A DNA stretch of 59,730 nucleotides from Lewinella cohaerens DSM 23179. GTDB lineage: Bacteria; Bacteroidota; Bacteroidia; Chitinophagales; Saprospiraceae. Below the pieces are notes generated by a model. The model had not been told where the DNA came from and ran no database searches. It saw only the letters and a program-made list of their open reading frames with translations. Positions 52,196 through 59,730 of this stretch are shown piece after piece (within the stretch, counting starts at the first letter, position 1; every line of letters starts with the position of its first letter). The translations under genes were made by a program, and so were the position numbers. The stretch covers positions 96,069 through 155,798 of the forward strand of contig NZ_KB903544.1 of assembly GCF_000379805.1 (NCBI RefSeq), in the 5' to 3' direction.

Positions 52196-52205
52196 ATTTC
52201 AAAGC

Positions 52206-52778
52206 CTATTTCGACTTCTTCACATACTTCGTCAAGATGACGATATGCTGCCCATCTACCTTACCTTCAATGTGCTCTGGGTTATCGTGCACCAAGGAGA
52301 TCCTGCGCACAGCAGTTCCTCTCTTAGCTGTGAAGTTGGCTCCTTTTACTTTGAGGTCCTGAATCAACACAACAGAATCGCCTGCTTCTAGTACATTCCC
52401 ATTGCTATCGATATGCTTTATCGCATTTTCGTCTTCGATACCTTCTTTTGCCCAAGCCAAGGTATCTTCATCCAAGTACATCATCTCTAGCAACTCGGCC
52501 GGCCAACCTTCAGCACGTAGCTGGTGTAGCATACGGTAAGCGACTACCTGTACAGCAGGCACTTCGCTCCACATACTGTCATTGAGGCTGCGCCAATGAT
52601 TAGGTTCTACCTGCTCTGGGTTTTCCAACTGAGTCCGGCAGGTACTACAAGCATAAACACAATCTGCAACTAGGTCACCAGACCGTGGAGCTACGGTATA
52701 GCTATCCAGGTTTTCGGAGCTACCACATAGTTCACACTTATCTCCACTGCGGGCTATTAATTCTTTTTGTGTACTCAT
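52206..52778 (-). CDS. PhnA/YjdM-type zinc-ribbon protein
   Basis: 190 residues, cytoplasmic. An N-terminal zinc ribbon (DKCELCGSSENLDSYTV, then VYACSTCRTQLEN) is followed by a helical middle and a C-terminal PhnA beta-barrel (DSNGNVLEAGDSVVLIQDLK, VKGANFTAKRGTAVRRISL, HIEGKVDGQHIVILTKYVKK). Members were named for a presumed role in alkylphosphonate use, which has not held up; real function unclear. Directly downstream of the infB terminator on the same strand. Confidence 0.85.
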   Translation of the reverse strand: MSTQKELIARSGDKCELCGSSENLDSYTVAPRSGDLVADCVYACSTCRTQLENPEQVEPNHWRSLNDSMWSEVPAVQVVAYRMLHQLRAEGWPAELLEMMYLDEDTLAWAKEGIEDENAIKHIDSNGNVLEAGDSVVLIQDLKVKGANFTAKRGTAVRRISLVHDNPEHIEGKVDGQHIVILTKYVKKSK

Positions 52779-52796
52779 CAGACTAAATTATTAATA

Positions 52797-52832
52797 AAAA
52801 AGCCGCTCCGAGTAGTCTTGGAACGGCTTTTT
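52797..52832. terminator. Terminator after infB
   Basis: AAAAAGCCGCTCCGAG (52797-52812) pairs with CTTGGAACGGCTTTTT (52817-52832), loop TAGT, with one G-U pair and one mismatch. On both strands the stem ends in a run of five T, so it works for infB (- strand) as an intrinsic terminator 22 bases after its stop. Confidence 0.85.
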
Positions 52833-52854
52833 GTAATATGTTTTCCTGCAAAAT

Positions 52855-55800
52855 TTACAGGGCTAACTTCTGTTTGATTTCTACGATTTCGTAAGCTTCG
52901 ATAACGTCGCCCACTTTGAGGTCGTTGAAATTCTTGATCGAAACACCACACTCCATACCGGCGCGAACTTCTTTCACATCGTCTTTGAAGCGCTTGAGGG
53001 CTTTGATCTCTGCCACCACTCCTTCTTTGGTTGGGTAAACAACGATACCATCGCGAATCAGGCGGACATTGTTGTCGCGCAGAATCTTACCTTCTGTAAC
53101 ATAACTACCGGCAACGGTACCCACCTTACTGATTTTAAAGATTTCACGAACTTCCAATTGACCGAGGACATTTTCTTCCTTGATCGTATCGAGCATGCCT
53201 TCGATAGCCAGCTTGATCTCTTCGATCGCTTCGTAGATCACCGAGTAGGTCTTGATCTGTACGCCTTCTCGCTCAGCGATTTTACGCGCACCGGAAGACG
53301 GACGAACCTGGAAACCGATGATAATAGCATCCGAAGCGGTTGCTAAAAGAACATCTGATTCAATGATCTGCCCCACCGCCTGGTGAATAACATTCACCTT
53401 AACAGTTTCCTGTGACAGCTTGATAAGAGAGTCAGCTAGTGCTTCTACGGAACCATCTACATCACCTTTCACAATGAGGTTCAATTCCTTAAAGTTACCC
53501 AGTGCCAGACGACGCCCGATTTCATCAAGGCTAATCCGTTTGGTAGCTCTGTTGGCTTGTTCGCGAGATATCTGTGATCTGCGGTTAGCAATATCACGAG
53601 CCTCTTGCTCATTCTCTACTACCTTGATACGTTCGCCAGCCTGAGGGGCACCCCCTAAGCCTAAAACGAGTACCGGTGCAGATGGACCTGCCTCTTTTAT
53701 ACGCTGGTTGCGTTCGTTGAACATCGCTTTTACACGACCAGAATGCTCACCAGAAACCATTGGGTCTCCAACTTTAAGCGTTCCTGCCTGAACAAGCATT
53801 TTCGTAACGTAGCCACGGCCTTTATCCAAAGAAGCTTCCAGTACAGCACCGCTAGCTCTCTTATTAGGATTGGCTTTCAGCTCCTTGATTTCTGCTTCGA
53901 GGAGTATACGTTCAAGTAACAGGTCGATGTTGGTACCTTGTTTCGCAGAAATATCGGCAGAACCATAAGCTCCACCCCATTCTTCGATCAAATAGTTCAT
54001 CGAAGCCAGCTCCTGCTTGATCCGCTCGGGGCTAGCACCAGGCTTGTCTATCTTATTGATCGCAAAAATCATCGGTACACCCGCCGCTTCTGCGTGGCTG
54101 ATGGCTTCTTTCGTCTGCGGCATGATGTTGTCATCCGCAGCGATAATGATTACTGCAATATCTGTCACCTTGGCACCACGGGCACGCATGGCCGTAAAGG
54201 CTTCGTGACCAGGAGTATCCAAGAAGGTAATTCGTTTTTTGTCTTCGCCAACACGCACTTCGTATGCACCGATGTGCTGGGTAATTCCCCCGGCCTCACC
54301 GTCAGCTACACTTGCTTCCCGAATATAATCGAGTAACGATGTTTTACCGTGGTCAACGTGACCCATGATCGTTACAACCGGAGCGCGTGGCTCCAAGTCA
54401 GCAGGATCATCAATCTCTTCCTCTTCGTCTTCATTTACCTCTTCAACAGAGATGAACTCAACTTCGTGTTCGAATTCTTCGGCAACGATTTCAATGATTT
54501 CTGCATCAAGACGCTGATTGATCGATACGATCACCCCAACGTTCATACAGGTCATGATCACATCTGTTGCATCGACATCCATCAGGTTAGCAAGCTCCTG
54601 TACAGAGATAAACTCCGTTACCTGCAGCTTTTCGTTGTGAGCTTCCTGTTCGCGAGCTTCTGCTTTTTCACGATGACGTTCACGGTTATCTCGGCGTAAT
54701 TTCTGGCGTCTTTTTTTACCAGTACCCGCCATCCGGGCCATGGTTGCTTTGATTTTGTCTTCAATCTCTTTTTTAGAGACTTCTTTGACTTCATCACGTC
54801 CTCTTCGAGAAGACCCACCACGGTTATTGCCGCCACGTCCGCCGGAATTACCACCACCGCCACCACTAGGTCGGCCTTCTGGCCCTACCCGGCGACGGGT
54901 ACGGCGGCGTTTTGGCTTATCATCGGTAGATGTTGTTTTTTTCTTGTTGGCGTCCTTCGCTTTGTCAGCGTCTTTAGACTTGCTATCCTTTTTACCACGA
55001 CCACGACCGGAGCCTAATTTGCTGGCATCGATCTTGCCCATGATTTTCAGGCCACGGAGTTCAGGCGTTTTTGCCCTGGTTATTCCGTCTTCTGATGCTT
55101 GTGGAGCTGCTCCTTTATCGTCCTTCTCCTTTTTAGCAGCTTCACCAGTTGGTTCGGCGCTTTCTTTGGGAGGAGTGCTTTCTTTTTGCTTTTCCGAAGC
55201 TTTCACTTCGGGCTCTTTTTCTTTAGCAGCAGCCGGTTTTTCCTCAACTTTTGGTGCTTCGTCCTTTTTAGCTGTAGGCTTCTCTTCTGCAGGAGCAGGA
55301 GTTTCCTTCACAACTTCTTCCTTAGGTGGAGCTTTAGGGGCACTAGACTTAGCTGGCTTCCGTGGAGCATCTAAATCTATTTTCCCGAGCACTTTCAGCT
55401 TAGGAGAAGAAGAAGTTTTTTCTTCTTCTTTCTTTTCTTCTTCCTTCGGCGGCTCAACCGGCGGAGGAGGAGTAGCTTCAACGACAGGTTCAGGAGTAGG
55501 TTCTTGCTTTGCAACAGGTTCCTCAACCGGCGGCTTTACCGGAGCAGGCTGACTTTTCGGCGCTGGAGGAGGAGCTAGTTTGGACCTTAGGATCGATGGC
55601 GCAGCTCCTGTTAGTTTAACAGTGGTGCTTGGCCGTTCCTCCTGCTTGACCTCTTCTTCCTTCTTTGCAATCGGGCGAGTACCGATCACCATTTGATCTG
55701 CCTTTTCCTTGATTGCAATCGACTTCTGGAACTCTTTGAGTAGTTCCTGGTACATGCTCTCCGAAACCTTCGCAGTGGGCTTAGGATCGATATCGAACCC

Positions 55801-55878
55801 CTTGGCTTGCAAGAAGTCTACGATCGTCGATAAACCCACATTTAATTCTTTCGCTATTTTGACTAAACGTCGCTCCAT
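52855..55878 (-). CDS. infB: Translation initiation factor IF-2
   Basis: 1007 residues. The N-terminal IF2_N-like helix domain ([20 protein letters not shown]) is followed by a long disordered Pro/Glu/Lys-rich region (about 60-400), then the GTPase: G1 GHVDHGKT (near residue 506), G3 DTPGHEAF, G4 NKIDK. Domains II-IV follow to the C-terminus ([39 protein letters not shown]). It delivers fMet-tRNA to the 30S subunit. The linker length is at the long end, as in other Bacteroidota. It has its own promoter (55949-55980) and a terminator separates it from nusA. Confidence 0.97.
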   Translation of the reverse strand: MERRLVKIAKELNVGLSTIVDFLQAKGFDIDPKPTAKVSESMYQELLKEFQKSIAIKEKADQMVIGTRPIAKKEEEVKQEERPSTTVKLTGAAPSILRSKLAPPPAPKSQPAPVKPPVEEPVAKQEPTPEPVVEATPPPPVEPPKEEEKKEEEKTSSSPKLKVLGKIDLDAPRKPAKSSAPKAPPKEEVVKETPAPAEEKPTAKKDEAPKVEEKPAAAKEKEPEVKASEKQKESTPPKESAEPTGEAAKKEKDDKGAAPQASEDGITRAKTPELRGLKIMGKIDASKLGSGRGRGKKDSKSKDADKAKDANKKKTTSTDDKPKRRRTRRRVGPEGRPSGGGGGNSGGRGGNNRGGSSRRGRDEVKEVSKKEIEDKIKATMARMAGTGKKRRQKLRRDNRERHREKAEAREQEAHNEKLQVTEFISVQELANLMDVDATDVIMTCMNVGVIVSINQRLDAEIIEIVAEEFEHEVEFISVEEVNEDEEEEIDDPADLEPRAPVVTIMGHVDHGKTSLLDYIREASVADGEAGGITQHIGAYEVRVGEDKKRITFLDTPGHEAFTAMRARGAKVTDIAVIIIAADDNIMPQTKEAISHAEAAGVPMIFAINKIDKPGASPERIKQELASMNYLIEEWGGAYGSADISAKQGTNIDLLLERILLEAEIKELKANPNKRASGAVLEASLDKGRGYVTKMLVQAGTLKVGDPMVSGEHSGRVKAMFNERNQRIKEAGPSAPVLVLGLGGAPQAGERIKVVENEQEARDIANRRSQISREQANRATKRISLDEIGRRLALGNFKELNLIVKGDVDGSVEALADSLIKLSQETVKVNVIHQAVGQIIESDVLLATASDAIIIGFQVRPSSGARKIAEREGVQIKTYSVIYEAIEEIKLAIEGMLDTIKEENVLGQLEVREIFKISKVGTVAGSYVTEGKILRDNNVRLIRDGIVVYPTKEGVVAEIKALKRFKDDVKEVRAGMECGVSIKNFNDLKVGDVIEAYEIVEIKQKLAL

Positions 55879-55948
55879 TCTAAAATTTTAGGTACGCCCT
55901 GCACGCTGCACGCTGATAAAACAAAAGCCAGCTTGGGCAAAACCAATG

Positions 55949-55980
55949 CAAAGATAAACTTAAAAAACCGTAGAGAACAA
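55949..55980 (-). promoter_or_regulatory. Bacteroidota-type promoter of infB
   Basis: On the - strand: TTG (complement of 55978-55980), 21 bases, then TATCTTTG (55949-55956), an exact TAnnTTTG box. Transcription would start near 55943, about 65 bases before the infB ATG. It lies downstream of the nusA terminator. Confidence 0.7.
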
Positions 55981-56076
55981 CTCTAAAGATAATAAGTCCC
56001 TATAAATTGGTACTTATTTTCATCGTTTTCCTGTTTAGCAACACCGATTGCTATTCAAGTTGTTCCCTATATATAC

Positions 56077-56113
56077 AAAAAAGCATTCCGACCGGATATT
56101 ATCTGGTCGGAAT
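56077..56113 (-). terminator. Intrinsic terminator after nusA
   Basis: ATTCCGACCGGA (56085-56096) pairs with TCTGGTCGGAAT (56102-56113), with one G-U or mismatched position and loop TATTA. The - strand continues GC then six T (A-run 56077-56082). It lies 9 bases after the nusA stop. Confidence 0.8.
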
Positions 56114-56122
56114 AACTGCCTT

Positions 56123-57358
56123 TTATTTTTCGAATTCCGCCGCCAGAATACGGAGTAATTCCTTGGCTGTTTCTTCTTCCAATTCCGTACGGCGTGCAAT
56201 CTCTTCCCAGCTAAGGCTAAGAACGCTCCGTGCAGTATCACAACCAATACCTTTCAACTCTTCGATGATCCAGTCTTCGATTTCATCGGTGAACTCTTCG
56301 AGTTCAACATCATCGATTTCAATCTCATCATTGTTCCGGTAAACATCGATTTCAAATTCAGTCAGGCGGCTGGCTAGTTTAATGTTTGTACCTCCCTTAC
56401 CAATGGCCAAAGAGACTTGGTCTGGTTCTAGGAAAACATTAGCTTGCCGTTTGTCCATATCCAAATTAATCGTCGATACTCTTGCCGGAGTAAGGGCACG
56501 TTGGATATAAAGCGAAACATTATTGGTAAAGTTGATAATATCGATGTTCTCGTTGTGCAACTCCCGTACGATACCATGGATACGTGATCCTTTCATACCA
56601 ACACATGCTCCGACCGGATCGATACGATCATCATAAGATTCCACGGATACTTTGGCGCGATCACCAGGAATACGTACAATGTTACGAACAACAATCAGAC
56701 CATCTTCAATTTCCGGAACTTCCTGTTCTAGTAATTTCTCCAGGAATAGATTTGCAGTTCTGGAAACAATAACAACAGGGTTATTGTTGCGCATCTCTAC
56801 TTCCTTAATAACACCACGAACCATATCTCCTTTACGGAAATAATCACCGCGAATGGTTTCTTGTCGAGGCAGTACCAATTCTGTACCGGTAACATCGTCA
56901 ATGATTAAAATTTCTCGCTTAAGAATCTGGTGTACTTCACCCAGTACTAATTCACCAACACGCTCTGTGTATTTACGGTAAATTTCGTCTTTCTCGAGTT
57001 CCATAATCCGGGAAATCAACGTCTGACGCGCGGCCATAATAGCCCGACGTCCAAAATGCTCAAGGAACAATTGCTCATAACATTCTTCGCCAATCTCATA
57101 ATCTTCATCAATAGCAAGTGCTTCAGAGATGGAGATCTGACTACGATCATCCGTCACCTCACCATCGGGAACGATCTCCCTTACTCGCCATAATTCAAGG
57201 TCACCTTTCTGGGTATTGACAATGACATCAAAGTTCTCATCTGATCCATACTTTTTACGGATCAGCGTGCGGAATACATCCTCCAGTACGCGAACCATCG
57301 TTGGTCGGTCGATATTTTTCCCGGCTTTAAATTCCGAGAATACGTCTACTAGATTCAT
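56123..57358 (-). CDS. nusA: Transcription termination/antitermination factor NusA
   Basis: 411 residues. NusA N-domain (about 1-125; FRTLIRKKYGSDENFDVIVN, DGEVTDDRSQISISEALAID), S1 domain (about 130-200; GELVLGEVHQILKREILIID), and two KH domains (about 200-345; RIDPVGACVGMKGSRIHGIV, PDQVSLAIGKGGTNIKLAS). A short C-terminal helix-hairpin-helix-like region ends the protein, without the acidic repeats of E. coli NusA. It binds RNA polymerase and modulates pausing and termination. 47 bases between its start and the rimP stop. Confidence 0.95.
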   Translation of the reverse strand: MNLVDVFSEFKAGKNIDRPTMVRVLEDVFRTLIRKKYGSDENFDVIVNTQKGDLELWRVREIVPDGEVTDDRSQISISEALAIDEDYEIGEECYEQLFLEHFGRRAIMAARQTLISRIMELEKDEIYRKYTERVGELVLGEVHQILKREILIIDDVTGTELVLPRQETIRGDYFRKGDMVRGVIKEVEMRNNNPVVIVSRTANLFLEKLLEQEVPEIEDGLIVVRNIVRIPGDRAKVSVESYDDRIDPVGACVGMKGSRIHGIVRELHNENIDIINFTNNVSLYIQRALTPARVSTINLDMDKRQANVFLEPDQVSLAIGKGGTNIKLASRLTEFEIDVYRNNDEIEIDDVELEEFTDEIEDWIIEELKGIGCDTARSVLSLSWEEIARRTELEEETAKELLRILAAEFEK

Positions 57359-57405
57359 TGCACACAGTTTATTTTAGGTAGCTCCAAGTGTTTTATGCAC
57401 TATGA

Positions 57406-57879
57406 CTACTTGAATGAAATTTTTACTTTAGCTTTCTCTATTGCATCAAACGCAATCGTAGTTTGTACCTCTTCGGTCACTTTGCGTTTTCCTTCCTTAC
57501 GGCGAACTTTATAGTCCAAGGTAATGGCCTCTTCGGTTATTTCACTCAGGCGGCCTTCGTACTCATCACCTCCTTTTGTCTTCACCACTAATTTACGGCC
57601 CAGGTGTTTCTTATACTGCCGTGGGAGCTGTAAAGGACGATCAGTACCTGGTGATGAAACCTCCAAGGTATATTTAGGCCCCAGCCACTGCTCTTCATCA
57701 ATAACACTCTCAAGATGACGGCTAATCTGTCGGCAAGTAGTAAACGTAACTCCTGTATCACAGTCGATAATTATCTCTAGTTTTTTGCCAGCATGTAACT
57801 TTACATCTAACCAAAAACAATTGGAAAACTCGGGCTCCGTAAACTTTTCCTCTAACAGATCAATGATCTTTTCTTCCAC
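57406..57879 (-). CDS. rimP: Ribosome maturation factor RimP
   Basis: About 157 residues, the usual length. DVKLHAGKKLEIIIDCDTGV, then CRQISRHLESVIDEEQWLGP, and the family hallmark YTLEVSSPGTDRPLQLPRQY. The C-terminal Sm-like barrel follows (LVVKTKGGDEYEGRLSEITE). It assists 30S subunit maturation. There is no ATG near the conserved start. GTG 57879 (protein begins VEEKIIDLLEEKF) is the best choice: the longer frame runs through a terminator hairpin and the promoter. Confidence 0.9.
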   Translation of the reverse strand: MEEKIIDLLEEKFTEPEFSNCFWLDVKLHAGKKLEIIIDCDTGVTFTTCRQISRHLESVIDEEQWLGPKYTLEVSSPGTDRPLQLPRQYKKHLGRKLVVKTKGGDEYEGRLSEITEEAITLDYKVRRKEGKRKVTEEVQTTIAFDAIEKAKVKISFK

Positions 57880-57910
57880 GTAAATATTAACGTTTAGTAC
57901 CTTCAGACAA

Positions 57911-57941
57911 TAAAAAGAGGGAACCGCAATGGTTCCCTCTT
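57911..57941 (-). terminator. Intrinsic terminator in the rimP leader (candidate attenuator)
   Basis: AAGAGGGAACC (57915-57925) is perfectly complementary to GGTTCCCTCTT (57931-57941), loop GCAAT. On the - strand the stem is followed by TTTTTATTG. It lies between the rimP promoter and the rimP start codon, about 32 bases before the latter, and there is no upstream gene on this strand for it to terminate. Confidence 0.75.
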
Positions 57942-57966
57942 GGGATGCTCTTCCGTAAGAACGCCA

Positions 57967-57997
57967 CAAAGGTAAGTAAATAAATGGTATTACGCAA
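57967..57997 (-). promoter_or_regulatory. Promoter of rimP-nusA
   Basis: On the - strand: TTG (complement of 57995-57997), 20 bases, then TACCTTTG (57967-57974), exact TAnnTTTG at ideal spacing. Transcription would begin near 57960, about 20 bases before the terminator hairpin. Confidence 0.75.
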
Positions 57998-58096
57998 GTT
58001 CTTCGTTCTTGCTCAGGGAATTAAAGGAGAATCCTTGTACCTTTTTCAAGACATGGAACGTTATACAATAGTACAGCGATTAAAAACTAGCTTTAA

Positions 58097-58744
58097 ATGA
58101 ATAGAATATTTGGTACACTCTTACTATTTGCTGCTTTACTATGGAATGCCTGTAGTTGCCCTCCCGACGAGCAAACTGGCGAGTTGGCACTTGGCACAGC
58201 TGCTCAGGGTTTCCTGAATTATGAAGGGGATGAAACATTGACCTTTCAGAATACAAGTGGCGCTCAACTTAACTTTACAGCCATTAGGGGCAAGGAAACC
58301 AGCGAAGATCAACTTTGCTACCGCACCACTTGCACGGAAGCCAAATACAATAGCCCTTCTTCATGTGAATACTATGCTGCCGAAAGCGAACGATTCGGCT
58401 TCTTTAGTGAAGACAACAATGTAGTTCTCGACTTACTTCTTTATTCTGATGTCTATGACTACGGTACTGCTGACTTTTATGATGCCTTTCAGTTAGGGTT
58501 TTCTTTTGGTACTCCTAGTATTACAGGGCATCATATTATCGAAGCACGTTTTACTGGGACTTTTGACATCAGTACCCTAGAACTTACCGACTTATTTTAT
58601 ACGGAACCTTCTTTGGTGCTCAATGGGATAACTTACACCGACCTCCTCGTTTACGAAGAAAACTCATTAGCTGTTTACATCGAACCTGGTAAAGGAGTTA
58701 TTGGTTTCAAAAACGCAGAAGACACCTGGACACTCCAGCAATAA
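58097..58744 (+). CDS. Probable secreted lipoprotein, unknown function
   Basis: 215 residues. The N-terminal MNRIFGTLLLFAALLWNACS is a signal peptide with a lipobox-like LWNAC, so the protein is probably lipid-anchored. The mature part is beta-rich and acidic, with Cys pairs (CYRTTCTEAKYNSPSSC) that could form disulfides. No family is recognised. An outer-membrane beta-barrel gene follows 25 bases after the stop, so the two may act together in the envelope. Confidence 0.65.
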   Translation: MNRIFGTLLLFAALLWNACSCPPDEQTGELALGTAAQGFLNYEGDETLTFQNTSGAQLNFTAIRGKETSEDQLCYRTTCTEAKYNSPSSCEYYAAESERFGFFSEDNNVVLDLLLYSDVYDYGTADFYDAFQLGFSFGTPSITGHHIIEARFTGTFDISTLELTDLFYTEPSLVLNGITYTDLLVYEENSLAVYIEPGKGVIGFKNAEDTWTLQQ

Positions 58745-58769
58745 TTATATTAACACAACACTCACTTTT

Positions 58770-59429
58770 ATGCAATTCACAAAAAAAATCACGTTAGCAG
58801 TCCTGGCCATTGGCATGGCTTTCTCTTTACAAGCACAGGTAGCTGTTAAAGCAGGCGTTAATTTTTCTAACATGCTCTTTGAAGAGGATGATAATTCTAT
58901 CGAAGATCTTGCCAAAAATGGTGCCACTAAGTTTACCGCAGGGGTAGCCTTTATCCTTCCATTCAGTGATGTGGTAGCATTGCAGCCAGAACTTCTTTAT
59001 ACCCAAAAGGGAGCGAAAAGCACCTACACCATCGCGGGAGGAGAATTTACGAATGATCTTACTTATAACTATCTTGATATTCCGCTGTTGCTTCGCATCA
59101 GCCTCGGTGACACTCACGGTGAAGGACTTGGAATCTACCTCAATGGGGGTGGTTATGTTGGCTATGCCTTCAATGGCAAGAGCAAAAGCACCTCGCCGCT
59201 AGGCGAAGTAGAATCGGATATTTCCTTTGATGACAATGACGACCAACGTCGCATTGATTTTGGTGCAGCCGTTGGCGGTGGCCTTACATTAGGCAACCTT
59301 TTCTTTGATCTGCGTTACAACCACGGCATCAATAACATTCTTGACGATGATGCCAATAATAACAATGACAATGGGTTCAAGAAATTGCAGCACCGCGGTC
59401 TCGCACTTACTGCTGGTATCATTTTTTAA
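58770..59429 (+). CDS. Outer-membrane beta-barrel protein (PorT/OmpW-like)
   Basis: About 219 residues. A signal peptide (KITLAVLAIGMAFSLQAQ) is followed by alternating beta strands. VAVKAGVNFSNMLFEED, then ALQPELLYTQKGAKST, YNYLDIPLLLRISLGD and FFDLRYNHGINNIL, with C-terminal RGLALTAGIIF, are the pattern of the outer-membrane beta-barrel (OMP_b-brl_2) family common in Bacteroidota. Function unknown. ATG 58770 starts the signal peptide; the extended frame overlaps the preceding gene. Confidence 0.78.
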   Translation: MQFTKKITLAVLAIGMAFSLQAQVAVKAGVNFSNMLFEEDDNSIEDLAKNGATKFTAGVAFILPFSDVVALQPELLYTQKGAKSTYTIAGGEFTNDLTYNYLDIPLLLRISLGDTHGEGLGIYLNGGGYVGYAFNGKSKSTSPLGEVESDISFDDNDDQRRIDFGAAVGGGLTLGNLFFDLRYNHGINNILDDDANNNNDNGFKKLQHRGLALTAGIIF

Positions 59430-59441
59430 GTTTCTCTAATT

Positions 59442-59653
59442 ATGAGTCATCCCGAATTTTGATTGTCATCAAAATCCGTGCTGACCAACTGCAAAACCTA
59501 TCGTTAAAGACGAAACCCCATGATTTCTACTAGTGAAATCATGGGGTTTCGTACAAATAGTCAGATAAATCACTCTTTTCAGATGCCTAATGACTAATTC
59601 TTAGTTGTAGTCAGCTTGGGTTTTGGCCTAAGCCAAAATTCGGGATGACTCAT
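59442..59653. repeat. 212-base element bounded by 20-bp inverted repeats
   Basis: The arms 59442-59461 and 59634-59653 are exact reverse complements (outer word ATGAGTCATCCCGAATTTT). Inside are a perfect 17-bp hairpin (59511-59551), an 8-bp one (59456-59475) and a 7-bp one (59621-59638). The outer arms overlap the two small hairpins, so alternative folds are possible. No open frame and no clear target-site duplication. It may be a non-autonomous mobile element (MITE-like) or a structured intergenic repeat. Confidence 0.55.
59511..59551. terminator. Terminator-like hairpin after the beta-barrel gene
   Basis: CGAAACCCCATGATTTC (59511-59527) with GAAATCATGGGGTTTCG (59535-59551), perfect 17-bp stem, loop TACTAGT. 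It lies 82 bases downstream of the stop and has no T-run. Confidence 0.5.
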
Positions 59654-59730
59654 GTTTTGTACCTCAATTGAAGCACTCCACTTTAAACAAATGGTCCTTC
59701 GTTAAAAATGATCTCTCCCAATCTGTAAGA

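Noticed and set aside
54740-55552. 270-residue + strand frame opposite infB, Pro/Ser/Leu-rich
   Set aside because: It is the antisense shadow of the Lys/Glu/Pro-rich IF-2 linker and has no domain or start context.
1-59730. tRNA, rRNA, riboswitch, integrase or transposase genes
   Set aside because: I looked in the gaps for cloverleaf 3' ends, rRNA core words and riboswitch-like leaders and for recombinase motifs in the frames and found none. A covariance-model scan was not possible, so a small RNA could be missed.

Overview
The window looks like chromosomal DNA of a gliding, marine-type Bacteroidota, most probably the Saprospiria/Lewinella side of the phylum. The evidence is three proteins with type IX secretion (T9SS) sorting domains, SprB-type and PKD-like adhesin repeats, a chondroitinase-B-like (PL6) alginate lyase, a K+-dependent type membrane pyrophosphatase, a bacillithiol-transferase-like DinB protein, and several promoters of the Bacteroidota type (TTG, about 20 bases, TAnnTTTG). 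The lineage below phylum is inference.

Layout. 1-10 kb: 3' part of the pyrophosphatase hppA, an alanine/Na+ symporter, small unknown genes, a seven-helix membrane protein, a GyrI-like protein, then a two-gene unit of an HGSNAT/YeiB-like membrane protein and an MFS exporter. The gaps here are rich in dispersed repeats and hairpins. 10.2-18.2 kb: the most unusual locus. Three tightly packed genes encode an effector-associated-domain protein (EAD11-like plus iSTAND-like), a MoxR AAA+ ATPase, and a 1526-residue three-helix membrane protein that joins a CoxE/vWA-like cytoplasmic part to extracytoplasmic PKD, TPR-like, beta-sandwich and non-catalytic formylglycine-generating-enzyme (FGE) domains. 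This has the parts list of the MoxR-vWA NTP-dependent conflict (immunity) systems predicted computationally for socially living bacteria. 18.4-30.3 kb: flavin monooxygenase, alginate lyase, an orphan four-helix sensor, rlmI, a flavoprotein dehydrogenase, a DUF3137 protein, sanA-like, bstA-like and methyltransferase genes. 30.5-45 kb: a 2156-residue lectin plus 20-repeat T9SS adhesin, a Crp-like regulator and Lnt-like acyltransferase pair, an nhaC-CNNM transporter unit, and a second T9SS adhesin. 45-52 kb: a housekeeping run on the + strand (pssA, purS, pheS, hisS, gatA, a small membrane protein, a methyltransferase, rlmF). 52-58 kb on the - strand: a phnA-like gene, then the infB, nusA, rimP translation/transcription cluster. 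58-59.7 kb: a probable lipoprotein and an outer-membrane beta-barrel, followed by a long inverted-repeat element.

How the genes work together. In the MoxR locus the AAA+ ATPase would act on the cytoplasmic vWA part of the membrane protein, whose outside end carries the FGE/C-lectin fold. The EAD/iSTAND protein, translationally coupled to moxR, would pass a signal to effectors carrying the same EAD elsewhere in the genome. In the infB-nusA-rimP cluster the sequence shows a strong promoter followed at once by an intrinsic terminator upstream of rimP, a terminator after nusA, and a separate promoter for infB. The cluster is therefore probably not one simple operon but one with leader attenuation and an independent infB unit.

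Limits: all calls come from reading the sequence, with no database search. Start codons were moved downstream where the longest frame ran through repeats or began at TTG.
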